A stretch of DNA of 64,000 nt from Sphingobium sp. SYK-6. Lineage in GTDB: Bacteria > Pseudomonadota > Alphaproteobacteria > Sphingomonadales > Sphingomonadaceae. The notes under the pieces were generated by a model. That model did no database searches. It was given only the letters and a program-made list of their open reading frames with translations, and was not told the origin of the DNA. Positions 32,001 through 39,383 of the stretch are shown in pieces (position 1 is the stretch's first letter; each line of letters opens with the position of its first letter). Position numbers and translations under genes: made by a program. Where the stretch lies: the NCBI RefSeq assembly GCF_000283515.1, contig NC_015976.1, positions 3,256,501 through 3,320,500 on the forward strand. The letters run 5' to 3'.

Positions 32001-32019
32001 GGGAGGCCAAGTCACCCAT
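29005..32019 (-). CDS. Eco57I-like N6-adenine DNA methyltransferase, 1004 residues
   Basis: Transfers a methyl group from SAM to adenine in DNA. The catalytic domain has REGGYYTPRPIADLMV (about 297-310), motif I LDPAAGAGVFLL (329-340), FDINEAAL (374-381) and motif IV VVGNPPW (448-453). The C-terminal half (about 640-1000) looks like a target-recognition and helical region. The first about 290 residues hold a strand-rich segment (AVYEWQGAPLIFLMEVD; APYMGVIGPGRLDVYRI) that could be a degenerate nuclease-like domain, without a visible ExK. It lies between an XRE regulator and the small nuclease-like gene, inside the transfer region, and is visibly less GC-rich than the trb genes. No helicase is present, so BREX or DISARM is unlikely. 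Confidence 0.85.
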   Translation of the reverse strand: MGDLASLLADYGGDPADLRLLDADGPDLLPYATLLTARRNADAALRGVGAVYEWQGAPLIFLMEVDALEGDDHLHKIRRLLAMRGDAPYMGVIGPGRLDVYRIALDSKSPRQARVDWGDEGSRGTAFARLGNVRPHAVISQRNWISNVVLNLLTGSISRLIAIEGVTDEDAISLVGRALFTRFLADRGLLPAGLSGDDDGASLFDIRDVAQKTSAWLDVTFNGDLLPLSSGIFTVLPDHAFDILGDILRRAPDSQLFLGWEEKWDHLDFAHIPVGVLSQAYELYLRSHAPVRQRREGGYYTPRPIADLMVRASFRALQRQDLSHKARVLDPAAGAGVFLLTAFRELVAEHWRVVGQRPDTNTLRSILYKQVVGFDINEAALRFAALGLYLSSIELDPNPRPVDKLRFKDLRGTVLHRICSDDAVEGASLGSLGPLVSDQHLGQYDLVVGNPPWASGTGLPDWHLVRGKVRQIATDRQISISSPPLPNEGLDLPFVWRAMEWAKPGGQIAFALHARLLFQQGDGMTEARQALFEALDVTSVINGVELRQTKVWPEITAPFCLLLASNRTPGVSAGFRLISPRIEETLNDAGSMRIDTLNAEVIPSRQLFEIPDILKILFRGTKADLGLVERIRTRGFPTLEYFWKDAIGLGERAQMRGSGNGYQKLRDSSRVRKNGDGIPGVDASYLRGRGEITASTFTRIYTDPRTLAPFAQQRIHDRRSPELFVGPLVVVHEAPPVLTGRIGVSVSDQDVVFNQSFYGYSPYGFPEASTLVRYLALILGSELATWITLVTSGRFGVEREAIEKATLDRMPVPDFRTLSPSQKAEAVALFEGLRVNEASWSEVDRWVAELYGLGSRDLQVISDTLKFNLPYAHNKRDAQATPSDQEQERFCEALSAELGAWSNRFGTELVVRRLSQPALSPWYGIEVRATRQGGELAVSQDHWNGLLRAANDAAASEVILRDGDDALLIGRLAQRRYWSETQARLLAQRIAWSHVDLLKGRADA

Positions 32020-32073
32020 GACCGCGCCTCGGAAGATGCACGGCCGCGACGCCTACTGCCTCAGGCCCGGCCA

Positions 32074-32364
32074 TCATATGTCCAGATCCAGGTTGGTCTG
32101 CTTGTCACCCCCGAAATGGCCGCGACGGGCGCCGCCGCGCGGCTTCTTCGGAGAAAGCTGGACCTTGGACATCGCGGCCCGATAATCGCCGCCCCGCTCG
32201 CTAATCTCTGCCATCAGGACAGCGATGAACGCCAGGTGCGTGGGCAATTCACCGGTACGGGCATAGTTCGAGATGGAGTTAGGGTTCATTCCGATGAGTT
32301 CCGCGAACGCCCTGACGCTCAATCCGGCCTTGCTAAGCTCTTCCAAGAACTCCGTATAGAGCAT
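32074..32364 (-). CDS. XRE-family regulator of the methyltransferase cassette
   Basis: The 96-residue protein MLYTEFLEELSKAGLSVRAF... has a helix-turn-helix (VRAFAELIGMNPNSISNYARTGELP) and a basic, Gly-rich C-terminus (KKPRGGARRGHFGGDK). The ATG at 32364 is preferred because two palindromes (32377-32396, 32400-32417) then lie directly upstream; the longer frame from 32403 would run through them. It resembles in position the controller proteins of restriction-modification systems. Gap to the methyltransferase is 54 bp. Confidence 0.72.
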   Translation of the reverse strand: MLYTEFLEELSKAGLSVRAFAELIGMNPNSISNYARTGELPTHLAFIAVLMAEISERGGDYRAAMSKVQLSPKKPRGGARRGHFGGDKQTNLDLDI

Positions 32365-32376
32365 GCCAAGCGTACC

Positions 32377-32417
32377 GCTACATAGTTTAATGTAGCATAT
32401 CACATAATTTTATGTGA
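32377..32417. promoter_or_regulatory. Two AT-rich palindromes before the cassette
   Basis: GCTACAT-6-ATGTAGC (32377-32396) and TCACATAA-TT-TTATGTGA (32400-32417) stand side by side just before the XRE start, in an unusually AT-rich stretch. They are probably operators for that protein and overlap the cassette promoter. The halves differ between the palindromes, so they may bind with different strength or bind different proteins. Confidence 0.6.
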
Positions 32418-32448
32418 GTAAAGCCAGAGCCGCAGGCAATACATGCGG

Positions 32449-32874
32449 TTATTCCCGCTTGGCGCCCGCCTCCACGTCGTCGCTGATTTCCTGCGCGACT
32501 GTCGGCCCCTTCGCGAGTCGGCGCCCCAGTGCCTCGATGAAGGTGTCGTAGCGATCTCCGCCCTGTAGGCGCATGGCGGGGCGCTCCGCTTCGGGCGGCG
32601 GGGGAGTATTCGACAGCCAGAAGCGCACAAACAGCGCGATCATCTCGACGCCGATGCCGACATCGCGCTCCATTCGGTTCATGCGCCGGTCCAGCTTGTC
32701 GAGCCGCTTGGCGATGGCGGCCTCGCGCTGCTCATCGGCGTCGGGCGACAGGAAGGATGCGATGGCCGCCTCGGCGATCAGCGAGCGCGACTTGTCCCTC
32801 CGGTCGGCATAGGCGGCGAGCGCGCGCATCAGCTCGGGGTCGAGATAGACCGACAGAGGCGTCTTGGTCGTCAT
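32449..32874 (-). CDS. CopG-family ribbon-helix-helix protein of the traG operon
   Basis: The 141-residue protein starts with a CopG-type motif (TPLSVYLDPELMRALAAYADRRDKSRSLIAEAAIASFL), then a coiled stretch (QREAAIAKRLDKLDRRMNRME) and a hydrophobic segment (IGVEMIALFVRFWL). It overlaps the traG stop by ATGA. In related ICEs a gene like this sits between traG and trbB. It may regulate the operon or help relaxosome contact; not proven. Confidence 0.82.
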   Translation of the reverse strand: MTTKTPLSVYLDPELMRALAAYADRRDKSRSLIAEAAIASFLSPDADEQREAAIAKRLDKLDRRMNRMERDVGIGVEMIALFVRFWLSNTPPPPEAERPAMRLQGGDRYDTFIEALGRRLAKGPTVAQEISDDVEAGAKRE

Positions 32875-34901
32875 AGCTCGATGCCGTCGTCGGGATCGAG
32901 CGATGCCTGCCGGGCCACGCGCTGCATCTGGCGGCGCACCGTCGCCTGCCGTGCCGCGTCGCTATCGGGGTCGGGCTCGTCCAGCTCGAACTCATTGGCG
33001 GGCGCGGGCCTGGACGTGGGCGCGATGTCGACATGGCGCTCCAGCGCCGGCTCGCGGCGCAGGTCCGCATTGGCGGCATCGTCCTGCGCGTCCACCTTCC
33101 TGGCGGCCTTTTTCTTCTTCGGCTTCTTCGGCGCGTCATGCTCGATCGGCTCGGGCATCGGCGGTGCCTCGATCGGCGGCAGGCCGCTCCAGTCGTCGGG
33201 GCGCGGCGGGCCGCCTCCGACATTCATGTCCGGCGGCGACATCACCCGTTGCGCGAACCACCGGTCCTTGAAGTAGCGGACCTTCTTCGCCCGGATCGGC
33301 GGGATGCCCGCGACCATGACGATTTCGTCGTCGGGCGGGAGCTGCATGATTTCGCCAGGTGTGAGGAGTTGCCGGGCCGTCTCGGAGCGCGAGACCATCA
33401 GATGCCCGAGCCAGGGCGAGAGCCGGTGGCCGGCGTAGTTCTTCATCGCCCGCATCTCGGTCGCGGTGCCGAGCGCGTCCGATATGCGTTTGGCGGTGCG
33501 CTCGTCGTTGGTCGCGAACGACACGCGCACATGGCAATTGTCGAGAATCGCGTTGTTCTGCCCGTAAGCCTTCTCGATCTGATTGAGGCTCTGGGCGATT
33601 AGGAAGCTCTGGATGCCGTAGCCGGCCATGAACGCCAGCGCGGATTCAAAGAAATCCAATCTGCCGAGCGCCGGAAACTCATCGAGCATCAGGAGCAGCC
33701 GGTGGCGCGACTGCCTCGCCTTCAGGTCTTCGGTGAGCCGACGGCCGATCTGGTTGAGGATGAGGCGAATGAGCGGCTTGGTGCGCGAGATGTCGCTGGG
33801 CGGCACGACGAGGTAGAGCGTCACCGGCAGCTCGCCCTCGACCAGATCCTTTATGCGCCACTCGCAGGTGCGCGTAACCTGGGCGACGACGGGATCGCGA
33901 TAGAGGCCGAGGAACGACATGGCGGTCGAGAGCACGCCCGATCGCTCGTTGGCCGATTTGTTCAGCAGCTCGCGCGCGGCTGAGGCGACGACGGGATGCA
34001 CGCCCGCCTCGCCCAGATGCGGCGTCGTCATCATCGCCCATAGGGTGCTTTCGATCGGGCGGCGGGGGTCGGACAGGAAGGCGGCTACGCCCGCCAGCGT
34101 CTTGTCGGCCTCGGCGTAGAGGACATGGAGGATCGTGCCGACCAGCAGGGCATGGGAGGTCTTTTCCCAGTGGTTGCGCTTCTCCAGCGAACCTTCCGGG
34201 TCCACCAGCACGTCGGCGACGTTCTGCACGTCGCGCACTTCCCAAGCGCCCTTTCGGATTTCGAGCAGCGGATTGTAGGCGGCCGACGCGCCATTGGTCG
34301 GATCAAACAGCAGCACCCGCGCGTGCCGGGCGCGAAAGCCGGCGGTGAGCTGCCAATTCTCGCCTTTGATGTCATGCACGATGGCCGAGCCCGGCCAGGT
34401 GAGCAGCGTCGGCACGACCAGGCCGACGCCCTTGCCGCTCCGGGTCGGCGCGAAGCACAGCACATGCTCGGGGCCGTCATGGCGCAGGTAGTCGCGCCCG
34501 AGCCGGCCGAGCATGACGCCGCTGTCGCCCAGCAGCCCAGCGGCGGCGATCTCCCCGCGCGTCGCCCAGCGCGCCGAGCCGTAGGTCTCGGCGTTCTTCA
34601 GCTCGCGTGCGCGCCATACCGACATGCCGATGGCGACGACGATCGCGGCGAACCCGCCCGACACGGCGATGAACGCGCCCGTCTCGAATATTTCCGGCGC
34701 ATAGGCGTCGAAGGAGAACCACCACCAGAAGAAGGCCGGCGGCGGATAGATCGGCCAGTCGCCGAGCATGAACCAGGGTGCCCCAAGCTCGGGCTGATAG
34801 GCGAGCGCCGCGGCCGTCCATTGCGTCGCGGCCCACACGGCGGCGAGCACGATCAGGAAGACCGCGAAGACCTGACCCCAAAGGATTTTGGTTGCCGACA
34901 T
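32871..34901 (-). CDS. traG: Type IV coupling protein TraG (VirD4-like)
   Basis: Hexameric ATPase that brings the relaxase-DNA complex to the T4SS. 676 residues: two N-terminal membrane helices (FAVFLIVLAAVWAATQW; FIAVSGGFAAIVVAIGMSVW), Walker A APTRSGKGVGLVVPTLL, Walker B LLMLDEFPALGRL and FLIAQSLNQIEKAYG. The C-terminus has a Lys-rich stretch (KKPKKKKAARK). A direct-repeat motif and a TATAAT box lie upstream. Confidence 0.95.
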   Translation of the reverse strand: MSATKILWGQVFAVFLIVLAAVWAATQWTAAALAYQPELGAPWFMLGDWPIYPPPAFFWWWFSFDAYAPEIFETGAFIAVSGGFAAIVVAIGMSVWRARELKNAETYGSARWATRGEIAAAGLLGDSGVMLGRLGRDYLRHDGPEHVLCFAPTRSGKGVGLVVPTLLTWPGSAIVHDIKGENWQLTAGFRARHARVLLFDPTNGASAAYNPLLEIRKGAWEVRDVQNVADVLVDPEGSLEKRNHWEKTSHALLVGTILHVLYAEADKTLAGVAAFLSDPRRPIESTLWAMMTTPHLGEAGVHPVVASAARELLNKSANERSGVLSTAMSFLGLYRDPVVAQVTRTCEWRIKDLVEGELPVTLYLVVPPSDISRTKPLIRLILNQIGRRLTEDLKARQSRHRLLLMLDEFPALGRLDFFESALAFMAGYGIQSFLIAQSLNQIEKAYGQNNAILDNCHVRVSFATNDERTAKRISDALGTATEMRAMKNYAGHRLSPWLGHLMVSRSETARQLLTPGEIMQLPPDDEIVMVAGIPPIRAKKVRYFKDRWFAQRVMSPPDMNVGGGPPRPDDWSGLPPIEAPPMPEPIEHDAPKKPKKKKAARKVDAQDDAANADLRREPALERHVDIAPTSRPAPANEFELDEPDPDSDAARQATVRRQMQRVARQASLDPDDGIEL

Positions 34902-34960
34902 GGCATCGAAGTCGATGCGTGCAGGATACTAAATCAAGTCACTGTTATTATGAATGAAAC

Positions 34961-35004
34961 TCTAGCGTAGAAAGACAGGGAGTAGCGTAGTTTGGCTTAT
35001 TATA
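34961..35004 (-). promoter_or_regulatory. traG leader: TATAAT box and direct-repeat motif
   Basis: Minus strand: TATAAT at 35004-34999, then CTACGCTACTCCCTGTCTTT and CTACGCTAGA at 34990-34961. The two CTACGCTA units are 20 bp apart. The motif is repeated before trbB (28235-28264, 25/30 identical), and CTACGCTAGA recurs before int (1141-1150). Lying just past the -10 box it would suit a repressor. The -35 region is weak. Confidence 0.6.
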
Positions 35005-35080
35005 TTCTCAGGGTGATCGACGTTATTGGGCGGATATTCGCGTGATAGCCGGACCACTTCCCGAATCTCTGTGATCCGTC

Positions 35081-36811
35081 CTACAGGCTCAGCCCCCGGC
35101 CACGCCCGAACGACCAATCGACGCCCCCGCCCGCGCGCATGACGCCGGAGATGTGCTTGCCGATCTGGCGGTCGAGCGAGGGAGACCAGGGCACGAGCTG
35201 GAAGCTCAGGCCGTTGTCGATCATCGCGAAGCGCCCCGAAGCGAGCGTGACGCGCTGGCGCACCGTGCCCGCGACATACTCCCCGGCCTTGGACGGCGCG
35301 TGCGGCAGGCCGATCTCGGCCGACAAGTCCTTGGCAGTCGCATCCAGCTCGCGGCGGCGGAGCGTGTCGAGGAGATTGCGCGCGAAGATGATCCGCTGGC
35401 CCTGCCGCCGCGCCAGCCCCTCGTCGGCGAGATGCTCGGCGCGCGCTTCCATCGCCGCGCGCACCTCCGTCCCGAAGCCGCCGCCCAGATCGCGGCCATC
35501 GCTCGACAGGTTGCGGCGGTCGAGCCAGGTGGCTCCCGGCGCGCGGACCTGCGCGGACAGGTCCATGTCGGAGCGCACGGCGAGCGCCACCCGCTGGCGG
35601 CCCTTGCGATCCTCGAAGCGGCGCAACTCGACGATTGCACCGGGCCTGCAATCGCCGGTCGCCTCGATGTCGGGAAGCTGGACGTGGTGGGTGCGGCCGT
35701 CGATCCCGTCCACGATCGCATAGGCTTTGCCGGTCAGCTCGTCGTGCAAGCCGCGGTCGACCAGCCGGCCGATGACGGGCTGGGCGGGATCGGGTTCGAG
35801 CGCATAGCTGGCGGCGCCCCGGTCGATGCCGCGATCGGTCATCGCCTTGTGCATCCGCTTGATGATGTTGTCGCGTTCGCCCAGCTCGCGCAGCGCCGCC
35901 TGCGCGTCGCCCGCCAGCGTCCATTGGCCTGGCGCGATCTCGCTGGCGAGGCCGAGCCCTTCGAGCTTGCGCAGCCGCCCCATCCTCAGCACATGGTCGC
36001 CGTCGGGCCGCACGCCGGGCTCGGGCGCCATGTCGATCATCCCATCGCGTTGCATGGTCCGCGACAGGTCGCGGTCGATCTCGGTCCAGCGCTCGGTCTC
36101 GACCTGCCGCTCCAGCGATTGCCGGATTTCGAGGTCGGTGCGCGGGCCGAGTTCGTGGGTAACGATCTCACGCGCCTGCGCCCGCATCCCTTCGCGGATA
36201 TAGTCGCGCGAGATGACGAGGTTCTGCCCGTCCTCGCCGACGCCGCGCACGATGATGTGGACGTGTGGGTTGTCGGTGTTCCAGTGCTCGACGGCCCGCC
36301 AGTCCAGGCGGGTGCCAAGATCCTTTTCCATGCGCGTCATCAACTCGCGGGTGAAGCCTTTGAGGTCGCGCATCTGCTCGGCATCCTCGGGCGAGACGAT
36401 GAACCGGAAATGATGCCGATCGTCCTCGCAGCGCGCGGCGAACTCATTGCGGTCGAGACCCTCGGCCTCGGCGCCGAACAGCACGCCCTTCTCACCGTCG
36501 CGGGTGACGCCATCGCGTTGCAGGTAGTTGAGGTGGGCCGCGAGGGAAGCCCGGCCGCCATGCCGAACCACGCGCGCCTTGACGATGACCTGGCGCGATC
36601 GGTGGCCGAGCCGTTGGGTCGCGCGGACGCTTGCCACTCGGCCCCGGCCGAAGGTGGAGCGGCCCGGCGCGACGATCTGGCCTCGCCGCGAGACATGGCC
36701 GCCGGCCCTCTGCGCGGCGGCGAGCGCCTGGGCGATGATCGGCAGCGCCCGCTGACCGCCGCGCGAGCGGATGCGGCCTGGCCGGAGGCGGGAATCGTCG
36801 TCGCGGGTCAT
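35081..36811 (-). CDS. rlxS: RlxS/VirD2-type relaxase (MOBP-like, DUF3363)
   Basis: Nicks oriT and pilots the strand into the recipient. The N-terminal relaxase part has ARVVRHGGRASLAAHLNYLQRDG (with the likely Tyr), the HHFRFIVSPED segment and the His motif NTDNPHVHIIVRGVGEDG; the rest is a DUF3363 region (GRLVDRGLHDELTGKAYAIVDG; WLDRRNLSSDG). 576 residues from the ATG at 36811, whose ribosome site is weak; upstream codons do not look like the family. It lies beside LTG and TraF genes, as in other RlxS elements. Confidence 0.9.
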   Translation of the reverse strand: MTRDDDSRLRPGRIRSRGGQRALPIIAQALAAAQRAGGHVSRRGQIVAPGRSTFGRGRVASVRATQRLGHRSRQVIVKARVVRHGGRASLAAHLNYLQRDGVTRDGEKGVLFGAEAEGLDRNEFAARCEDDRHHFRFIVSPEDAEQMRDLKGFTRELMTRMEKDLGTRLDWRAVEHWNTDNPHVHIIVRGVGEDGQNLVISRDYIREGMRAQAREIVTHELGPRTDLEIRQSLERQVETERWTEIDRDLSRTMQRDGMIDMAPEPGVRPDGDHVLRMGRLRKLEGLGLASEIAPGQWTLAGDAQAALRELGERDNIIKRMHKAMTDRGIDRGAASYALEPDPAQPVIGRLVDRGLHDELTGKAYAIVDGIDGRTHHVQLPDIEATGDCRPGAIVELRRFEDRKGRQRVALAVRSDMDLSAQVRAPGATWLDRRNLSSDGRDLGGGFGTEVRAAMEARAEHLADEGLARRQGQRIIFARNLLDTLRRRELDATAKDLSAEIGLPHAPSKAGEYVAGTVRQRVTLASGRFAMIDNGLSFQLVPWSPSLDRQIGKHISGVMRAGGGVDWSFGRGRGLSL

Positions 36812-36824
36812 GCCGCGACAGGCC

Positions 36825-36899
36825 GCAATGTGCGGAAAACCCTTACGGCTGCTGGCGTTCGCCCAGCTCCACACAGTGCGGGATTTCCGCACACATTGC
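36825..36899. other. Candidate origin of transfer (oriT) upstream of the relaxase
   Basis: Within the 259-bp gap between the LTG and relaxase genes, GCAATGTGCGGAAA (36825-36838) is answered by TTTCCGCACACATTGC (36884-36899), an inverted repeat with a 2-nt insertion. An inner hairpin GTGCGG-5-CCGCAC is at 36876-36892. Inverted repeats next to the relaxase gene are the usual oriT setting. No nick-site consensus can be assigned by eye. Confidence 0.45.
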
Positions 36900-37070
36900 G
36901 CAGCAATGCCCGAAAGCCTTGAGAATCAAGGCCACGACCGGGGCGCATGGGCTTCGCACATTGCCGCCCTTTATCTTGCCCTCGACCTTCCCCCTTCAGA
37001 AAGACAGCCCTGCTCCCTTCCGGCGCTGCGAAAGCCTGCGCCGAAACCCGCCAGAGAGCGCGGGAGCCGC

Positions 37071-37787
37071 TCACGGCGGAGGTCGCCCGGAAAGCGGGAC
37101 GAACAGGCCGTTGGAGGGCGGCGCGGCATCGGCCATGACAAGCTCGGCGCGGTCGTCGGCCAGTCGTTCCGGCGGCACCTCGGATGCCGTGCGATCGGCG
37201 GACGGCGGCGCAGGCGACAGCGCGCCCGGCCGCACGGCGAACAGTGCGGCGCGACGCCAGGCGAAGGGATCGGACGGCGGCGCGGTTGCAAGCCGAGTGT
37301 CGTCCGAACCTCCGGTGATCGACGCCAGCTTTGCAAGATAGGCGCGGGTCTCGGCGGGCAGCGGACGGCCGCGCGACAGATATTCGTCGTAGCGGCCCGG
37401 CCCCGCATTATAGGCCGCCAACATCGCCGTCACGTTGCCGTAGCGGTCGTGCATCGCGCGCAGATAGGCCGCGCCCGCCATGATGTTGTCGCGCATGTCG
37501 AACGGGTTGGACCCGAGGCGATGGCGCGCGCGGAGGCCCGCCCAGGTGCCGGGCATGATCTGCATCAGGCCCATCGCCCCGGCCGGCGAGACGGCGCGAA
37601 CATCGCCGTTGCTCTCGACGCGCATGACCGCCCATATCCAGTGTTCGGGGATGCCGAAGCGCCAGGCCGCGGCGGCGACATGGGTGGCGTAGGGATGGCG
37701 CGCGACCGATCGCTCGGCGGGCGCGTCCTGCGCCAGCGCGGCGACGGGCGCAGCGCCCAGCGCGAGCAGCAGCAGAACCGCGAGCAT
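37071..37787 (-). CDS. Lytic transglycosylase of the conjugation system
   Basis: Opens peptidoglycan for the T4SS. A signal peptide (MLAVLLLLALGAAPVAALAQ) is followed by an SLT domain: WAVMRVESNGDV with the catalytic Glu, SPAGAMGLMQIMPGTW, and MLAAYNAGPGRYDEYL. The start at 37787 is preferred because it begins the signal peptide; an upstream ATG at 37973 would hide it. The 238 residues end with a Pro-rich tail. It precedes the relaxase gene. Confidence 0.9.
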   Translation of the reverse strand: MLAVLLLLALGAAPVAALAQDAPAERSVARHPYATHVAAAAWRFGIPEHWIWAVMRVESNGDVRAVSPAGAMGLMQIMPGTWAGLRARHRLGSNPFDMRDNIMAGAAYLRAMHDRYGNVTAMLAAYNAGPGRYDEYLSRGRPLPAETRAYLAKLASITGGSDDTRLATAPPSDPFAWRRAALFAVRPGALSPAPPSADRTASEVPPERLADDRAELVMADAAPPSNGLFVPLSGRPPP

Positions 37788-37976
37788 GGCGGCCGACTCG
37801 CCCCCGCTCCGCCGCCAGCCTGCCAGCGTGCTCGCTCCGGTAAAGGGTGCGCGCGATGCGCCGGCCAGAGGCCGCCCTTGACCTTCGCTGCGCGCGCCGG
37901 CCGGCCTGCGAACGAGCAGGACGGAGGGATGATGCGGTCTTTCCGCGAACAAAGGGATGATCGGGGAAGGCACCGA

Positions 37977-38309
37977 TCAGCTCCGATCGTCGCGGGGCCG
38001 GGGGCGTTTCCACGACAGCTTGAAGGTCCGCCCGTCGTCATCGGCGCGGAACAGCACTGGCCGGAACGCTGCCGGGAAAAGCGGGCTGTCGATCTCCAGC
38101 GCGATGTAGTTGCCGGCGCGTTCACCGATCCGTTTCCACGCGCCGCCGACCTCGGGGCCGTCTTCGTCGTCGAGATGGACGCGATAATCGGGCGCGTTTT
38201 CGGCGTCGGTTGGATCGAGCGCGACGAGCGCGATTTCCTCGCTGATGCCGAACAGTCGAATGCTGCCGGCATAGCCGTTGGCGGTGGGTTCAAAGATATT
38301 CGTCGGCAT
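37977..38309 (-). CDS. DUF736 protein (first copy)
   Basis: The 110-residue protein has the DUF736 pattern: GYAGSIRLFGISEEIALVAL, YRVHLDD-EDGPEVGGAWKR, GNYIALEIDSPLFPAAFRPVLF. Its start overlaps the traF stop by 20 bp. DUF736 proteins are plasmid and ICE markers of unknown function; a beta-rich single-strand-DNA or RNA binding role has been guessed only. A second copy is at 43967-44269. Confidence 0.85.
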   Translation of the reverse strand: MPTNIFEPTANGYAGSIRLFGISEEIALVALDPTDAENAPDYRVHLDDEDGPEVGGAWKRIGERAGNYIALEIDSPLFPAAFRPVLFRADDDGRTFKLSWKRPRPRDDRS

Positions 38310-38868
38310 GGCCGATCTCCTTAGCTTCGGGGGGTGAAGGTGATGGGGACGGCGCGCGCAGCCAGAGCGGCGTCGCCCGTCCGATGACGGCGGACGCTGG
38401 CAGCGGGCCGAAATAGCGGCTGTCCAGACTGTCGGGGACGGCGGGATTGAGCAGCAGCAGTTCGCCGGCCCGAAGGGTGCGGCATCCCTGCCAGACCGGC
38501 AGAGCACGGCCCCGCCGATCGCGCGCGAGGGCGCGAACGACGGGCCGGCCGTCGATGCTCACCACGGCACCGCTACGGCAAACCCGTTGTCCGACCTTTG
38601 CCGCGATATGCTTCAGGAGCGGCACGCCCTCGGGCAGATATCCGTGCGCTGCGAGCCATCGGGACAACCGCTCGGGCGGCGTGATCGCAACCAGCGCGCG
38701 GGCAGGCGGATCGTTGTCCGGGTGGATGCGGTAGAGACCGATCGGCGCACTGGCGCTCGCGTTCCAGACGACGCGCGGGATCGGATCGGCGATGGCGACG
38801 ACCACGAACGATATGGCGAAAGCCGGTGCGGCGATGGCCGTCGCCACGAGATAGCGGCGGCGGGTCAT
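38290..38868 (-). CDS. traF: Conjugal peptidase TraF (signal peptidase S26 family)
   Basis: Membrane-bound serine protease that in IncP matures and cyclises the TrbC pilin. After one membrane helix (YLVATAIAAPAFAISFVVVAI) come NASASAPIGLYRIHP with the nucleophilic Ser and GVPLLKHIAAKVGQRVC with the general-base Lys, then a LLLNPAVPDSLDSRYFGPLPAS box. 192 residues from ATG 38868, coupled by ATGA to the DUF2840 stop. Confidence 0.9.
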   Translation of the reverse strand: MTRRRYLVATAIAAPAFAISFVVVAIADPIPRVVWNASASAPIGLYRIHPDNDPPARALVAITPPERLSRWLAAHGYLPEGVPLLKHIAAKVGQRVCRSGAVVSIDGRPVVRALARDRRGRALPVWQGCRTLRAGELLLLNPAVPDSLDSRYFGPLPASAVIGRATPLWLRAPSPSPSPPEAKEIGHADEYL

Positions 38869-39383
38869 CCTTCGATTTCCTTGCGCCGAAGCCATGCTTG
38901 ATGGCGTTCCATCGTGTAGAGCCGGGATTGTTGACCGGCGGTGAGGCGGTTGTGGACGTGGCGCCAGTGATCGGGGGCAACGTCGCAGGGATCGACGCCG
39001 GCCGCCTCCACCGCATCGATCGCGGCGAGCACCTGGGCGACCTTCGGCCAGCTCTCGATATGGAGCAGGATGTCGCCGCCCGGTCGCACGAACGGCAAGG
39101 TCGTATAGGCTTCACCCGTGCCGACCGCGCGCACCACGTCGATGCGCGAGCTGATCGTGCCGAAGTCGTTGGCGGCCCACCGAACGAAAGCAAAGATCGC
39201 GCCCGGGCGGAAACCCGCGACGCGCGTTCGGCGGGTCAGAATGCGATCCTCGGCGATCCGCCCGAACCGTATCCAGTGCTCCAGCTTCTTCTCGATCCAG
39301 GTCAATTCGACATGGGTGAGGCGGTCGCGGGCGGACGCAATGGGCGCACCGCCAGCGCGAGGGCCGCTGGGCCGATCGGGCAT
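38865..39383 (-). CDS. DUF2840 protein
   Basis: The 172-residue protein has the DUF2840 hallmarks: LTHVELTWIEKKLEHWIRFG, RTRVAGFRPGAIFAFVRWAAND-GT, and DRW-like PDHWRHVHNRLTAGQQSRLYT. The ATG at 39383 overlaps the previous stop as TGATG. It belongs to the repA-DUF2840-traF-DUF736 block conserved in this ICE type. Function unknown. Confidence 0.85.
   Translation of the reverse strand: MPDRPSGPRAGGAPIASARDRLTHVELTWIEKKLEHWIRFGRIAEDRILTRRTRVAGFRPGAIFAFVRWAANDFGTISSRIDVVRAVGTGEAYTTLPFVRPGGDILLHIESWPKVAQVLAAIDAVEAAGVDPCDVAPDHWRHVHNRLTAGQQSRLYTMERHQAWLRRKEIEG

Noticed and set aside
28295..32019. Cassette considered as BREX or DISARM
   Set aside because: No PglZ, BrxL, BrxC or helicase gene is present; only the methyltransferase resembles those systems.
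35153..36922. 589-aa ORF opposite the relaxase gene
   Set aside because: Exact antisense shadow of the relaxase; no recognisable motif.
36771..38324. 517-aa rightward ORF over the LTG and DUF736 genes
   Set aside because: Overlaps two well-supported leftward genes and the oriT candidate; low-complexity Arg/Gly-rich sequence.
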